Numbered from the stretch's first letter, positions 36,351 through 45,848 are shown. The stretch: 64,000 nt of DNA from Desulfuromonadaceae bacterium (GCA_019429445.1 JAHYIW010000013.1:1-64000), one strand, 5' to 3'. Translations and numbers: made by a program. The notes: generated by a model not told the origin, from the letters alone.

Positions 36351-36804
36351 TGTTGTGATCGACATCCGTCCGATGGACGAGACGGATCTTGCCGCCGTAC
36401 TGGTGGTCGATGCGGCCGCTTCGTCCCCCCCCTGGAGTGCGGCGCAATGGCGCAGCGAGTTGGCCAATCCGGTGGCGTCGATGGATCTGGCGTTGATTGG
36501 GGGCGCGGTTGCCGGTTATCTCTGCGCGTGGCTGGTCGCTGGTGAACTCGAGATTCACAATCTTGTCACCGCCCCCGCCTGTCGACGGCGCGGTGTGGCG
36601 TCGCATCTGCTCGATCATCGTTTGCGCATGGCACGTCAGCAGGGGTTGGAGCGCGTGCTGCTGGAGGTGCGTGTCGGCAATGTCGCGGCGATTACCCTCT
36701 ACCGTGCTTACGGTTTTATCGATTGCGGAGTACGACGCGGGTATTATCTCGATGGGGAAGACGCCCTGTTGATGGAGATGACTGTCGGGCCGCTGAATCC
36801 GTGA
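36319..36804 (+). CDS. rimI: Ribosomal-protein-alanine N-acetyltransferase (RimI-like)
   Basis: GNAT acetyltransferase of about 161 residues. It has IRPMDETDLAAVLVVD at the start, WSAAQWRSEL, LEIHNLVTAPACRRRGVASHLLDHRL (the acetyl-CoA binding Q/R-x-x-G-x-A motif) and LEVRVGNVAAITLYRAYGFIDCGVRRGYY (the RimI-like VRxxNxxAxxLYxxxGF motif). Members acetylate the N-terminus of ribosomal protein S18 in E. coli. The start is uncertain: GTG 36319 gives full length, and GTG 36355 just after the upstream stop is possible. Confidence 0.85.
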   Translation: MSNGLKNLARNVVIDIRPMDETDLAAVLVVDAAASSPPWSAAQWRSELANPVASMDLALIGGAVAGYLCAWLVAGELEIHNLVTAPACRRRGVASHLLDHRLRMARQQGLERVLLEVRVGNVAAITLYRAYGFIDCGVRRGYYLDGEDALLMEMTVGPLNP

Positions 36805-36849
36805 TTTTTATCACGCAGCAGATGGGCATACGAAGGAGAACCCCGGGAG

Positions 36850-37710
36850 ATGAAAAACTATAAAACCAGAATTCTGTCCAATCAGGAGATTGCTCCCGAT
36901 TATTATCGGATGAAGATTCTTGCTCCTGGTTTTGGTCAGCACGTGAGGCCGGGGCAATTTGTCATGTTTCGGGTGCAACGCTCGATGCCACCGTTGCTGC
37001 GGCGTCCGTTCGGAGTTTTTCGCACCGGGTTTCTCCCGGCGGATTGTGACGGGATGCCGGAGAAGGAATATCTGGAAATCCTCTACAAGGTGGTCGGTCA
37101 CGGCACGGCGATCATGCGTGAGCTGCACAGCGGAGACGCGGTCGAGGTGCTGGGACCGCTGGGGCGTGGTTTTGAACCGGGCGATCCGCAACGCGAGAAA
37201 ATTCTGGTCGGTGGCGGGATCGGTCTGGTGCCACTCTTTATGCTGGCGGGGGATCTGGTCAAAGAGTCACCGGTGCGGCTGCTGATGGGGGGGCGTACCC
37301 GTGATGATATCCTCGTTGTCACCGAGTTTGAACGGTTGGGGGTGGAAACCTACGTTTCGACCGATGACGGCAGTCTTGGCGAAGAGGGGTTTGTCACCCA
37401 GATGCTGGAACGCAAACTGCGCAAATATTCTGCCGCTGAAGTCTACTGTTGCGGTCCACTGCCGATGATCAGCGCGGTCAACACTATCTGTGCCGCGCAG
37501 AATGTTCCGCTGCAAGTGTCTCTCGAAGCGCTGATGGCCTGTGGCGTGGGGGCCTGTCTCGGCTGCGTCGTGAAAGGTGCCGGGCACACGGAGGAACATC
37601 CGCGGTATCTCTGTTCCTGCAAGGCAGGGCCGGTTTTTCATACTGCAGAGCTGGACTGGCACGCCCTCGGGACGCCAGCCGCAGATAGTTGTGAGGGGTG
37701 CAAATCATGA
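36850..37710 (+). CDS. pyrK: Dihydroorotate dehydrogenase electron-transfer subunit
   Basis: FAD- and [2Fe-2S]-containing partner of PyrD type 1B that passes electrons from dihydroorotate to NAD. The 286 residues have the ferredoxin-reductase fold: PGQFVMFRVQ and RRPFGVFR for FAD, GGGIGLVPLFML for NAD, VYCCGPLPMI. The cluster cysteines lie at ACGVGACLGCVVK and CSCKAG near the C-terminus. GGAGAACCCCGGGAG precedes the ATG. Its stop overlaps pyrD as ATGA, so the two subunits are coupled. Confidence 0.95.
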   Translation: MKNYKTRILSNQEIAPDYYRMKILAPGFGQHVRPGQFVMFRVQRSMPPLLRRPFGVFRTGFLPADCDGMPEKEYLEILYKVVGHGTAIMRELHSGDAVEVLGPLGRGFEPGDPQREKILVGGGIGLVPLFMLAGDLVKESPVRLLMGGRTRDDILVVTEFERLGVETYVSTDDGSLGEEGFVTQMLERKLRKYSAAEVYCCGPLPMISAVNTICAAQNVPLQVSLEALMACGVGACLGCVVKGAGHTEEHPRYLCSCKAGPVFHTAELDWHALGTPAADSCEGCKS

Positions 37711-38642
37711 GTGATGGAACGTTGCACAAGCAACCGAACCTTGCGGTCGAAATCGCCGGAATCAAATTACGCAATCCGGTGATGCCTGCTTCAGGCACTT
37801 TTGGTTATGGTGAAGAGTACACCCCTTATCTGGATGTGGAGACGCTCGGTGCGATCGTCACCAAGGGGCTGTCGCTGAAACCGAAAGCGGGGAATCCGAC
37901 ACCACGGATCGCCGAGACGGTCAGCGGGATGATTAATGCCATCGGGCTGCAAAATATCGGCATTGATGCCTTCATCGCCGACAAGACCGAGTTTTTGCGC
38001 GGCGTCAATACTCCGGTGATCGTCAATTTTTTTGGGAATACCCTTGAGGAATACGGTGAAGTCGCCAAACGCCTGGCCGCCGTCCCTGAAGTTGCGGGGG
38101 TGGAGTTGAATATCTCCTGCCCCAACGTTAAACAGGGGGGGATCGTTTTCGGGACCGACCCGGCGGCGGCGGCGGGGGTCGTGTCATTGGTACGCAAGAA
38201 TCTTGGCAGCAAACCGCTGATTGTTAAATTAACGCCAAACGTGACCGATATTACCGTCATTGCCCGGGCCGCCGAGGAGGCTGGGGCTGACGCCATCAGC
38301 TGCATCAACACCCTGACCGGCATGGCGATTGATGTCAAAACCCGGAAACCGCGCATTGCCAACCGCATTGGCGGTCTCTCCGGTCCGGCGATTCGCCCGG
38401 TGGCGGTGCGGATGGTGCATCAGGTGGTGCAAGCGGTCAAGATTCCGGTGATCGGGATTGGCGGCATCATGACGGCGATGGACGCGCTCGAATTCCTGAT
38501 TGTCGGGGCGACAGCGGTGCAGGTTGGTACGGCGAACTTTGTTGATCCGGGGGTGATGGCGGATATCGTCGCCGGGATTGAACGGTTTTGTCGCGAAGAA
38601 GGCATTGCCGATATCCACGAGCTAATCGGCAGCTTGCGCTGA
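37707..38642 (+). CDS. pyrD: Dihydroorotate dehydrogenase, class 1B catalytic subunit
   Basis: FMN enzyme of pyrimidine synthesis. The 311 residues form a TIM barrel with NPVMPASGTFGYGEEY, TKGLSLKPKAGNPTPRI, MINAIGLQNIG, and ELNISCPNVKQGG, whose Cys is the class 1 catalytic base. KLTPNVTDI, CINTLTGMAIDVKTRKP and GIGGIMTAMDALEFLIVGATAVQVGTANF also match. ATG 37707 is chosen for the ATGA overlap with pyrK; a GTG three codons earlier also exists. The PyrDK pair uses NAD rather than quinone. Confidence 0.96.
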   Translation: MSDGTLHKQPNLAVEIAGIKLRNPVMPASGTFGYGEEYTPYLDVETLGAIVTKGLSLKPKAGNPTPRIAETVSGMINAIGLQNIGIDAFIADKTEFLRGVNTPVIVNFFGNTLEEYGEVAKRLAAVPEVAGVELNISCPNVKQGGIVFGTDPAAAAGVVSLVRKNLGSKPLIVKLTPNVTDITVIARAAEEAGADAISCINTLTGMAIDVKTRKPRIANRIGGLSGPAIRPVAVRMVHQVVQAVKIPVIGIGGIMTAMDALEFLIVGATAVQVGTANFVDPGVMADIVAGIERFCREEGIADIHELIGSLR

Positions 38643-38657
38643 CGGCCGGTCTGACTG

Positions 38658-39041
38658 ATGCGCAAACACTTCCTGATAATTATTTTCCATCTTGTCCTGC
38701 TCTTTGGCTGGGCGATTGCGATCGCCTGGTTGTCGCTTGTGAATCCTCCCGCCGTTGATTACGGCGTTCTCGGCTGGGATAAACTGCATCATGCTGCCGC
38801 CTATGGAGGGCTGATGCTGCTGGCGTTGATCAGTCTTCGTGACTGGCGCACGTTGAATGCAATAAACTGTGCCCTCAGTTGGTTCGCTGTGGTTGCTTAC
38901 GGTGGTTTGCTGGAAATCGCGCAACTGACCTTGACGTCCACCCGTAGCGCCGAATGGTGGGATCTCTTTGCCGATGGGGTAGGGGTGAGCGTGGTTCTGC
39001 TGCTGGTGATCTATGCGGAAAAGCGTTCATGGATCAGCTAA
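38658..39041 (+). CDS. VanZ-like membrane protein
   Basis: A 127-residue protein with four predicted helices. The VanZ-family pattern is GWDKLHHAAAYGGLMLL in the second helix region, LLEIAQLTLTSTRSAEWWDLFADGVGV near the third and fourth. The conserved D-K-x-x-H and E-x-x-Q...D..D residues are present. The function of stand-alone VanZ proteins is unclear. It begins 15 bp after pyrD and its 3' end overlaps the addB-like gene by 13 bp. Confidence 0.8.
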   Translation: MRKHFLIIIFHLVLLFGWAIAIAWLSLVNPPAVDYGVLGWDKLHHAAAYGGLMLLALISLRDWRTLNAINCALSWFAVVAYGGLLEIAQLTLTSTRSAEWWDLFADGVGVSVVLLLVIYAEKRSWIS

Positions 39042-41710
39042 GCTGGGACGAAGAACAGCTTTTTTCACGGCTTGCAGCGGGGGCGACCGCGCTGTCTGTC
39101 AACAATCGTTTGGCGCGGTGGTTGGCGACGCGTTACGACGCACAGATGAAAGCTGCCGGGATGACGGTCTGGACGACGCCATCATTAATGCCGGTGTCGG
39201 TCTGGCTGGAAAATTCGTTGGCGGTGCTCGGTGAAGATTGGCGACTGCTGAATGATCGTCAGGCTGTCCAGCTGTGGGAACGGATTATCAATGCGGAATC
39301 GGCCAATGGTTTGCTCCAGTTGTCCACTACCGCGAAAATGGCTTATGATGCCTGTCAGCTGGCGGAGGAATACCAGCTTGATTTCACGGCGCAGCAGTTA
39401 AATGAAGATCAGCTCACCTGGTTGCGTTGGCGTAAAAATTATACTCAATGTTTGCAGAACGGAAACTGGCACGACCGCTCCACTACCTGGCAACGGGTGC
39501 TGGCCGCAATAAGTGCCGGGCAGATGGCGTTACCAAACGAGCTGTTATTGATTGGTTTTGATCAACTGAGTCCGCATCTGCTCAGGCTGAGCGAAGTCGG
39601 TGCAACGGCAGGGTGTCGAGTGCAAGCAATGCCTCCGGGGTGTGCGCCGCCGGGGCAATTGTGGCGTGTTCCCTGTGTTGACACTGATGATGAAGTGCGG
39701 ACTGCGGCGCGCTGGACCCGCCAACTGCTCGACGACGGGGCAACGAATATCGGCATTGTTGTGCCGAATCTGCAATCGAGTCGTACCCAAATCGAACGCA
39801 TTTTTCGCGCCGAACTTGATCCCCCCAGCCTGCTGACCCCGACCCACGATCCTCATGGTTTCAACCTTTCTCTTGGACGCCCACTGGCCGAGCAGGGGGT
39901 GATTGCGGCGGCCCTCGAAATATTGCAACTGGAACGTGATCTGCCGATCGAAAATATTTCGCGGTTGTTGCGTTCGCCCTATTTCAGCCGTGGTCACGAG
40001 CTGACCAGCCGTGCCCAGCTTGATAGTAACCTGCGCGGGCTACGACGTGCCCGCCTCAGCTTTGCTGCAGTTGTGCGCCTGGCGGAAAAAAATCAGGGGC
40101 GATGGCGTTACAGTCATGCACCAGAGCTGGCCAGGCGCGGCCAGACCCTGCTTGATTTTATCACCACACGCGAGCGGCATTTGCCCGGTGACTGGGTCAA
40201 TCCACTGCTCCATGCCCTTGATCAGGCGGGTTGGCCCGGCAGTCGCGGATTCGATTCAAGCGAATATCAGGCATTATCCGCCTGGCGCGACACATTGCTT
40301 CCGTCGTTGGCGGCGCTTGATATCGTCAGCGCACCGCTTGATCGTCACGGTGTCGTTACCTTGTTGCGGCGCCTGGCACAGGAAACCCTTTTTCAGCCTG
40401 AGGGTTCATCCGCTGCGGTGCAGGTTCTCGGCCTGCTGGAAGTTGCTGGACTACATTTCGATCATCTCTGGGTGATGGGGATGACCGACAGTGCGCTGCC
40501 TGAAGCGGCACGGCCGAATCCTTTTTTACCGGTCGCACTGCAACGTCGTTTTCATCTGCCACACGCCGACCCTGAGCATGAACGGGTTTTTGCCCGGCAA
40601 ATCATGCAACGCCTTTGTGCTGCCGCGCCGCAGGTCATACTCAGCTATCCACAGCGCGAAGGTGCTCTTGAGTTGCGCCCCAGCCCGTTGATCGCCGCAC
40701 TCCCCGAGCATGCTCCGCAACGTGCCGCAAGTCATGACCCCGCTACGCTATTTTTCACCAATCAGCCGCAGTTTGATCTTTTTCTTGATGCGCAGGGAGC
40801 GGTGCTGCCTGCCGGGCAACGTACTTTTGGCGGCATGGCGATTCTCAAAGATCAGGCGCTTTGCCCGTTTCGGGCCTACGCGCGACACCGTCTCTATGCA
40901 CACGATTTCGAGCGCCCTGAAATTGGTCTGGATGCGTTGCAGCGAGGGAGCCTTGTCCACGCCTGCCTCGAAGAAGTGTGGCGACAGTTGGGGAATTCAG
41001 CGTCGTTGCAGGCGATGAGTGATGCCGCTATCGATACGCTGGTTGTCGCTGCGGTGGCCGCAGGGGTGCAAAATGAACTCGCCCGTATGCCTGAACAACC
41101 CGGTGTCAGGCTGCTGGAGGTGGAGTGCCGCCGACTTGAAAAGTTGCTCGGACGCTGGTTGCGCGAGGTGGAACGCCAGCGCCCCGGGTTCCAGGTGGTG
41201 GCGGTCGAACAAGCGCATACCGAGCAGGTGGGTGCGTTGATTTTTCAGGTAAAGATTGACCGGATTGATCGCCTGGCTGACGGACGAAAATTTATTATCG
41301 ATTACAAAACCGGTCAGGTGCGCGTCGCTGACCTTATCGGTGATCGATTGCTTGAGCCACAGTTGCCGATTTATGCCCTGAATATTCCACCTCATGAGCT
41401 GGCGGGGATTGCCTTTGGCATCCTCCGCAGTGACGATTTGCGTTTTGTCGGTATCGCCGCACACAGTGATCTGGTCCCGGGCGTGAGCGGCGTGGAGAAG
41501 TCACGTATTGCCGCAGACGAAGGGCTTGGCAGCTGGATGGAATTGACCGCTGCGTGGCGGATTCGCCTCGAAGCCCTGGCTGCCGATTTCTGCTCGGGGG
41601 CCGCTGCGGTTGCTCCGGTCAGCGCGGCGCAGGCCTGCCGTTATTGTGATTTGAGTGGCTTCTGCCGCATTGACGGACAAGGCGGCGGCAGCTTTGAGGA
41701 GGCTCTATGA
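39029..41710 (+). CDS. AddB-like PD-(D/E)XK nuclease (RecB-like nuclease partner)
   Basis: An 893-residue protein, probably the second subunit of an AddAB/RexAB-type end-resection complex. The N-terminal two thirds resemble an inactivated helicase (SVNNRLARWLATRYDAQ, ELLLIGFDQLSP, VVPNLQSSRTQIERIF, HLWVMGMTDSALPEAARPNPFLP). The C-terminal RecB-family nuclease has KIDRIDRLADGRKFIIDYKTG with the catalytic D...DYK near residue 750. An iron-staple cysteine set is formed by CPFRAYARHRL near 610 and CRYCDLSGFC at the end. Start ATG 39029 lies within the vanZ frame. It overlaps the helicase gene by four bases. Confidence 0.85.
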   Translation: MDQLSWDEEQLFSRLAAGATALSVNNRLARWLATRYDAQMKAAGMTVWTTPSLMPVSVWLENSLAVLGEDWRLLNDRQAVQLWERIINAESANGLLQLSTTAKMAYDACQLAEEYQLDFTAQQLNEDQLTWLRWRKNYTQCLQNGNWHDRSTTWQRVLAAISAGQMALPNELLLIGFDQLSPHLLRLSEVGATAGCRVQAMPPGCAPPGQLWRVPCVDTDDEVRTAARWTRQLLDDGATNIGIVVPNLQSSRTQIERIFRAELDPPSLLTPTHDPHGFNLSLGRPLAEQGVIAAALEILQLERDLPIENISRLLRSPYFSRGHELTSRAQLDSNLRGLRRARLSFAAVVRLAEKNQGRWRYSHAPELARRGQTLLDFITTRERHLPGDWVNPLLHALDQAGWPGSRGFDSSEYQALSAWRDTLLPSLAALDIVSAPLDRHGVVTLLRRLAQETLFQPEGSSAAVQVLGLLEVAGLHFDHLWVMGMTDSALPEAARPNPFLPVALQRRFHLPHADPEHERVFARQIMQRLCAAAPQVILSYPQREGALELRPSPLIAALPEHAPQRAASHDPATLFFTNQPQFDLFLDAQGAVLPAGQRTFGGMAILKDQALCPFRAYARHRLYAHDFERPEIGLDALQRGSLVHACLEEVWRQLGNSASLQAMSDAAIDTLVVAAVAAGVQNELARMPEQPGVRLLEVECRRLEKLLGRWLREVERQRPGFQVVAVEQAHTEQVGALIFQVKIDRIDRLADGRKFIIDYKTGQVRVADLIGDRLLEPQLPIYALNIPPHELAGIAFGILRSDDLRFVGIAAHSDLVPGVSGVEKSRIAADEGLGSWMELTAAWRIRLEALAADFCSGAAAVAPVSAAQACRYCDLSGFCRIDGQGGGSFEEAL

Positions 41711-44700
41711 CCGCCTCGTCCATGTTGCCGGATGGTGCGGCGCGTCACGCAGCGCTCAATGTGCAGGCGTCATTCATCGTTCAGGCCCCTGCCGGAGCAG
41801 GGAAGACCGAGCTGCTGATCCAGCGGATTCTTGCGCTGCTGGCCATTGTGCAGCGTCCCGAGGAGATTCTGGCGATCACTTTTACCCGCAAGGCGGCGGC
41901 GGAGATGCACGGTCGATTGCTGGCGGCACTGGAGGGTGCGCGCGCCCCTCGTCCGGACAGCGTGCACGCACAAAAAACCTGGGAACTGGCGACTGCGGCT
42001 CTCGCCCGTGATGCGGCACAGGGCTGGCGCTTGAACGAAAATCCGGCCCGCTTGCAGATCCGCACGATTGACGGTTTTAACAGCTGGTTGCTGCGCCGGA
42101 TGCCATGGGTGACGCGCTGTGGCGGGATGCCGGAGCTGGTCGAGAATCCCGATCCGCTCTACCGTCTGGCAGCGGAACGAACGCTGGCACGGATCGAGTC
42201 GGGGCGCGGTGCCGACGCCGTTGCCCTGCTCGCCGCGCACGTCGATAATCGCCTGAACCGGTTACGCGATCTGCTCGTCGATATGTTGCGCCGTCGTGAT
42301 CAGTGGTTGCGGCATTTGGGGAGCGAACCGGATCGGCGCGAACGGTTTGAAGCGACGTTGACCGCTCTGCTCGAAGATGATTTGCGGCGTGTGGATGAAG
42401 TCTTTCCGGTCGCCTGGCGGGATGAACTGGTGGCGTTAGCTGGTTACGCGGCGGCGCATCTGGAATCCTGTGCCGATCACCCCCTGCGTGACATGGATAC
42501 GTTTCCTGACGCAGTGGTCGCAAAGATCACCGTGTGGCAAGCGTTGGCGTCGTTACTGCTGACCGGCAGTGGCACGTTGCGCAAAACCGTCAACAAGGGG
42601 GCAGGATTCCCGGCCGGAGCGGGGCAGGCTCAGGAGATGAAGGGGCGGATGTTGGCCCTGCTCAATACGCTCGCCGATTGTCCGGAACTGATCAGGCACC
42701 TTGGCCAGATCCGTCAGTTGCCCGTCACTGCGGCCTATCCTGACAATCAATGGGAAACGTTGCAGGCGTTGCTGGAGCTGCTGCCGTTGGCGGTTGCCGA
42801 ACTCTGGCTGGTATTTCGTGAACACGGCACGGTCGATTTTTCCGAAATTGCGTTGCGCGCCGCAGATGCTCTGGAGAGTGATAACACCCCCACCGATTTG
42901 CTCCTTAAACTCGACGCGACCCTTGAACATATTCTGGTCGATGAATTTCAGGATACGTCATTTTTGCAATATCGGTTGCTTGAACTGCTGACTTCAGGGT
43001 GGCAGCGCGGCGACGGGCGCACCTTGTTTCTGGTCGGGGACCCGATGCAGTCGATCTACCGGTTTCGCGAGGCTGAAGTTGGTCTTTTTCTCCGCTCCTG
43101 GGAACGGGGCGTAGGCACCGTGTCGTTGCAGCCGTTACGTCTGACCGCAAATTTCCGTTCGGACGGGACATTGGTGGCGTGGTTTAACCAGACATTTCCC
43201 TCGATTTTGCCGCCGCGCAACGATCAGTTACGCGGTGCCGTGGCTTATTCCGCTGCTGCTGCCATGCGCGATGGCGGTGTGGATGTCGAATTTAATCTGT
43301 TTGCTGAAGGTGATGATGACGTGGAGGGGCGCACTATTGCCGCGCTGGTCAGGGATACCCTGCAGGAACATCCGCGCGACGATATTGCCGTGCTGGTCCG
43401 GTCGCGCAGTCACCTGCGCCGAATTTTACCCGCGTTACGCGCTGCGGGGTTGCTCTGTCAGTCTCACGATATTGACCCGCTGGTGGAACGCCCGGTCGCC
43501 CGCGATTTACGTGCACTGCTGCGCATAATAGTGCAACCGGCCGATCGGCTCAGCGCGCTGACGGTCTTGCGCGCTCCGTGGTGTGGTTTAACGTTGACTG
43601 ATCTGGATGTCCTCTGCGCTGATGACAAACAAGCGGCGTTGCGTGAGCTGACCAACGATCTGGTGCGCATGTCGCGATTGTCCGTTGACGGGTACCAACG
43701 CTTGTCGCGGGTCATGACCATTATTGAAGAGGGGAGTGCACAACGGGGCCGGGTTGGCTTGCGGCGATTGGTCGAAAGTTGCTGGCTGCGTCTTGGTGGC
43801 CCAACCTGCTACGCCCAGACCGATCTCAACGACGCTGAACAGATTCTGCGCCTGATCGACAGTTGTGAACAGGGCGGAGAGCTGCTGTCGCTGGCCGAAT
43901 TCGATGAACGGCTCACCGGCCTTTATGCCGGGGTCGACACCGCTGCCGATGCACGCTTGCATGTCATGACGATTCATAAGGCGAAAGGTTTGGAATTTTC
44001 GACGGTGATCATCCCCGGCTGTGGTCGCCGTTCAGCTGCCGACCAAAAACCGTTATTGCGCTGGCTCGAACATCCACAGCAGGGGTTGCTGCTCGCGCCA
44101 TTTGCGGCGCATGATGCACAGACCGAAGACCCGATTTTTCGCATGATCGGGCGTCTGGAAAAGGACAAACAAGACTACGAGACAGGCCGTCTTCTTTACG
44201 TTGCCGCGACGCGCGCGCGTCAGCGCCTGATCTTTACCGGTTCGGTCCGAGCGGCCGTTGATGGCACACCATGTGCGGATAACGGGTCATTTCTGGAAAA
44301 GCTCCTGCCCCATATTCCAGCCTCTGTTTTATCGCGGACGACGGACATCGGCTTGGCGACCGCCGAGGGTACGCTCTCTCAACCGTTGCGGCGTTTGCCT
44401 CTCACCTGGCAACCGCCGTCCCTCGTTGCTGCGCATTTTCCGCCACACGCAGTTGCGCAGGCTGCTTCCGCGCGTGTTGATGAAGAGGACAGCCAGACCG
44501 CTATGGTCCGCGATTTCAAGGTCGAGACAGGACGTCTGGTAGGGACGCTGGTGCACCGTTATCTGGAACGCATGGCAAAGACGGGGGTGGAACTGCGTCA
44601 CGCTGTTGAGCACGACATTCTCGCCCGCCAGCTCGCCAACCTGGGGGTTCCGCGTCAGTTCCTTGCCGCACAGACCGATGTGGTTGCAGCGGCACTGACG

Positions 44701-45030
44701 ACCTGTTTGTCATCGCCCCGTGGACGCTGGATCCTTGCTGATCATCCGTCGGCAAAGTGTGAGTGGGCGTTGTCCGGTATTATTGCAGGAGAGTTGGTCC
44801 ATGCGGTGATCGATCGTTCGTTTGTCGCCGACGGGGTGCGCTGGATCATTGATTATAAGGTCACTGCTCCGCAGAATTCATCGCGCGATGTGTTTCTGGC
44901 TGCGGAACTGGTCAAATATCGTGATCAATTAAGCCGCTACGCTGAACTGATGCGGTCGTTCTGTCCTGACCTTCCGGTGCGTACGGCGCTCTATTTCCCG
45001 CTCTGTGACGGCTGGATCGAGTTCGATTGA
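41707..45030 (+). CDS. addA: AddA-like UvrD/RecB helicase-nuclease
   Basis: A 1107-residue superfamily 1A helicase with a C-terminal RecB-type nuclease, acting on DNA ends in recombination repair. Helicase motifs: I at QAPAGAGKTELLIQRI near residue 29, Ia ITFTRKAAAEM, II ILVDEFQDTS near 410, III LVGDPMQSIYRFREAE, IV LTANFRSDGTLV, V VMTIHKAKGLEFSTVIIPG, VI LLYVAATRARQRL. The nuclease at about 990-1050 has HAVIDRSFVADGVRWIIDYKVT. The ATG overlaps the addB-like stop as ATGA, so the two subunits are made together. No recC or recD is in the window. Confidence 0.9.
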   Translation: MTASSMLPDGAARHAALNVQASFIVQAPAGAGKTELLIQRILALLAIVQRPEEILAITFTRKAAAEMHGRLLAALEGARAPRPDSVHAQKTWELATAALARDAAQGWRLNENPARLQIRTIDGFNSWLLRRMPWVTRCGGMPELVENPDPLYRLAAERTLARIESGRGADAVALLAAHVDNRLNRLRDLLVDMLRRRDQWLRHLGSEPDRRERFEATLTALLEDDLRRVDEVFPVAWRDELVALAGYAAAHLESCADHPLRDMDTFPDAVVAKITVWQALASLLLTGSGTLRKTVNKGAGFPAGAGQAQEMKGRMLALLNTLADCPELIRHLGQIRQLPVTAAYPDNQWETLQALLELLPLAVAELWLVFREHGTVDFSEIALRAADALESDNTPTDLLLKLDATLEHILVDEFQDTSFLQYRLLELLTSGWQRGDGRTLFLVGDPMQSIYRFREAEVGLFLRSWERGVGTVSLQPLRLTANFRSDGTLVAWFNQTFPSILPPRNDQLRGAVAYSAAAAMRDGGVDVEFNLFAEGDDDVEGRTIAALVRDTLQEHPRDDIAVLVRSRSHLRRILPALRAAGLLCQSHDIDPLVERPVARDLRALLRIIVQPADRLSALTVLRAPWCGLTLTDLDVLCADDKQAALRELTNDLVRMSRLSVDGYQRLSRVMTIIEEGSAQRGRVGLRRLVESCWLRLGGPTCYAQTDLNDAEQILRLIDSCEQGGELLSLAEFDERLTGLYAGVDTAADARLHVMTIHKAKGLEFSTVIIPGCGRRSAADQKPLLRWLEHPQQGLLLAPFAAHDAQTEDPIFRMIGRLEKDKQDYETGRLLYVAATRARQRLIFTGSVRAAVDGTPCADNGSFLEKLLPHIPASVLSRTTDIGLATAEGTLSQPLRRLPLTWQPPSLVAAHFPPHAVAQAASARVDEEDSQTAMVRDFKVETGRLVGTLVHRYLERMAKTGVELRHAVEHDILARQLANLGVPRQFLAAQTDVVAAALTTCLSSPRGRWILADHPSAKCEWALSGIIAGELVHAVIDRSFVADGVRWIIDYKVTAPQNSSRDVFLAAELVKYRDQLSRYAELMRSFCPDLPVRTALYFPLCDGWIEFD

Positions 45031-45094
45031 CCCCGGTCGGTCCAACGCGGTGCCAAAGCAGTGTCTTGCCGCCCGGTGGTCAGGAACAACGGGG

Positions 45095-45583
45095 TTACTG
45101 CGGGGGAGACGCTAGCGGTTCGGTGGTCGCTGGCGGCGTAGAGGGACGGCAGGGCAAATCCATTTTAATGATCTGACCGTGTTTGGCGATGAAAACCTCG
45201 GGAATCGGTCGACTTGGCATAAAATCCTTGCCTGAACAGGTGATGCGGTAATTTTTGTTGTATGCCAGTCCGGGAATGAACGCGGGGAGGGAATATTCAA
45301 TTGCATCGATTTCGCAAGTCAGGTGGTTTTCAAGCTCCTGGTCTTGTTCCCCGCGTTTGCCATTGTTATCTATGTCGTAATAGGCACGCAAGATCAGCAG
45401 ACCATTTTCGGTAGGCATGGGCGGGGTTGTGCCGATCAATACGTCAATGATCGTATCTTTTGGCTTTTCCGGATCGGTTCTTATCTCGACGCTGCGTTCT
45501 TCTGGAGGTTGCGCCGCCAGCAGCAGGGGGAGAGACAGGTGAATTGCAAGCAAAACGGCAACTATATGTATGATGTTTTTCAT
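45095..45583 (-). CDS. Exported protein with EF-hand-like loop, function unknown
   Basis: A 162-residue protein with a signal peptide (IIHIVAVLLAIHLSLPLLLAA, cleavage near residue 24). The mature part is beta-rich and holds DIDNNGKRGEQD near residue 70, a DxDxNGxxGxxD loop like those binding calcium in EF-hand, dockerin or Cna-B-like repeats. Two cysteines (LTCEID and ITCSGKD) could form a disulfide. The C-terminus is proline/threonine-rich (RPSTPPATTEPLASPP). It lies alone on the - strand between addA and tRNA-Cys. I do not recognise a family. Confidence 0.6.
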   Translation of the reverse strand: MKNIIHIVAVLLAIHLSLPLLLAAQPPEERSVEIRTDPEKPKDTIIDVLIGTTPPMPTENGLLILRAYYDIDNNGKRGEQDQELENHLTCEIDAIEYSLPAFIPGLAYNKNYRITCSGKDFMPSRPIPEVFIAKHGQIIKMDLPCRPSTPPATTEPLASPPQ

Positions 45584-45682
45584 ATCGCAATTATACGTCG
45601 GATTATTCTTTAATAAAAGGAATTTCCGTTAAATTTATCTGATCAGTTGTGCTCTCGGCAGCATTTGTCGCGAACAATTGCC

Positions 45683-45711
45683 TTGACACTCCCAAGCCTA
45701 TTTGTTATCTA
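45683..45711 (+). promoter_or_regulatory. Promoter of the tRNA-Cys gene
   Basis: Perfect TTGACA (45683-45688), 17-bp spacer, TATCTA (45706-45711). The start point would fall about 20 bp before the mature tRNA. Confidence 0.7.
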
Positions 45712-45737
45712 TACCGTCGCTTAAGTCGTTGTAATAT

Positions 45738-45811
45738 GGCTCCGTCGCCAAGTGGTAAGGCAGAGGTCTGCAACACCTTTATCACCAGTTCGAATCTGGT
45801 CGGAGCCTCCA
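45738..45811 (+). tRNA. tRNA-Cys (GCA)
   Basis: A complete cloverleaf. The acceptor stem GGCTCCG pairs with CGGAGCC, with discriminator T and encoded CCA. The D-loop AAGTGGTAAGG, anticodon arm AGGT-CTGCAAC-ACCT with anticodon GCA, and T-arm CCAG-TTCGAAT-CTGG all fold. No variable long arm. It has its own promoter and terminator, so it is a single-gene unit. No integrase or attachment duplication was seen beside it. Confidence 0.97.
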
Positions 45812-45814
45812 TTT

Positions 45815-45848
45815 AAAAGCCAGTCGATTTTTTTTCGACTGGCTTTTT
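45815..45848 (+). terminator. Terminator of tRNA-Cys
   Basis: AAAAGCCAGTCGA and TCGACTGGCTTTT form a 13-bp stem around a run of T, followed by further T residues. It begins three bases after the CCA end. Confidence 0.88.

Noticed and set aside
45738-45811. tRNA-Cys as an integration site for a genomic island
   Set aside because: No integrase gene and no second copy of the tRNA 3' end were seen in the following 20 kb.
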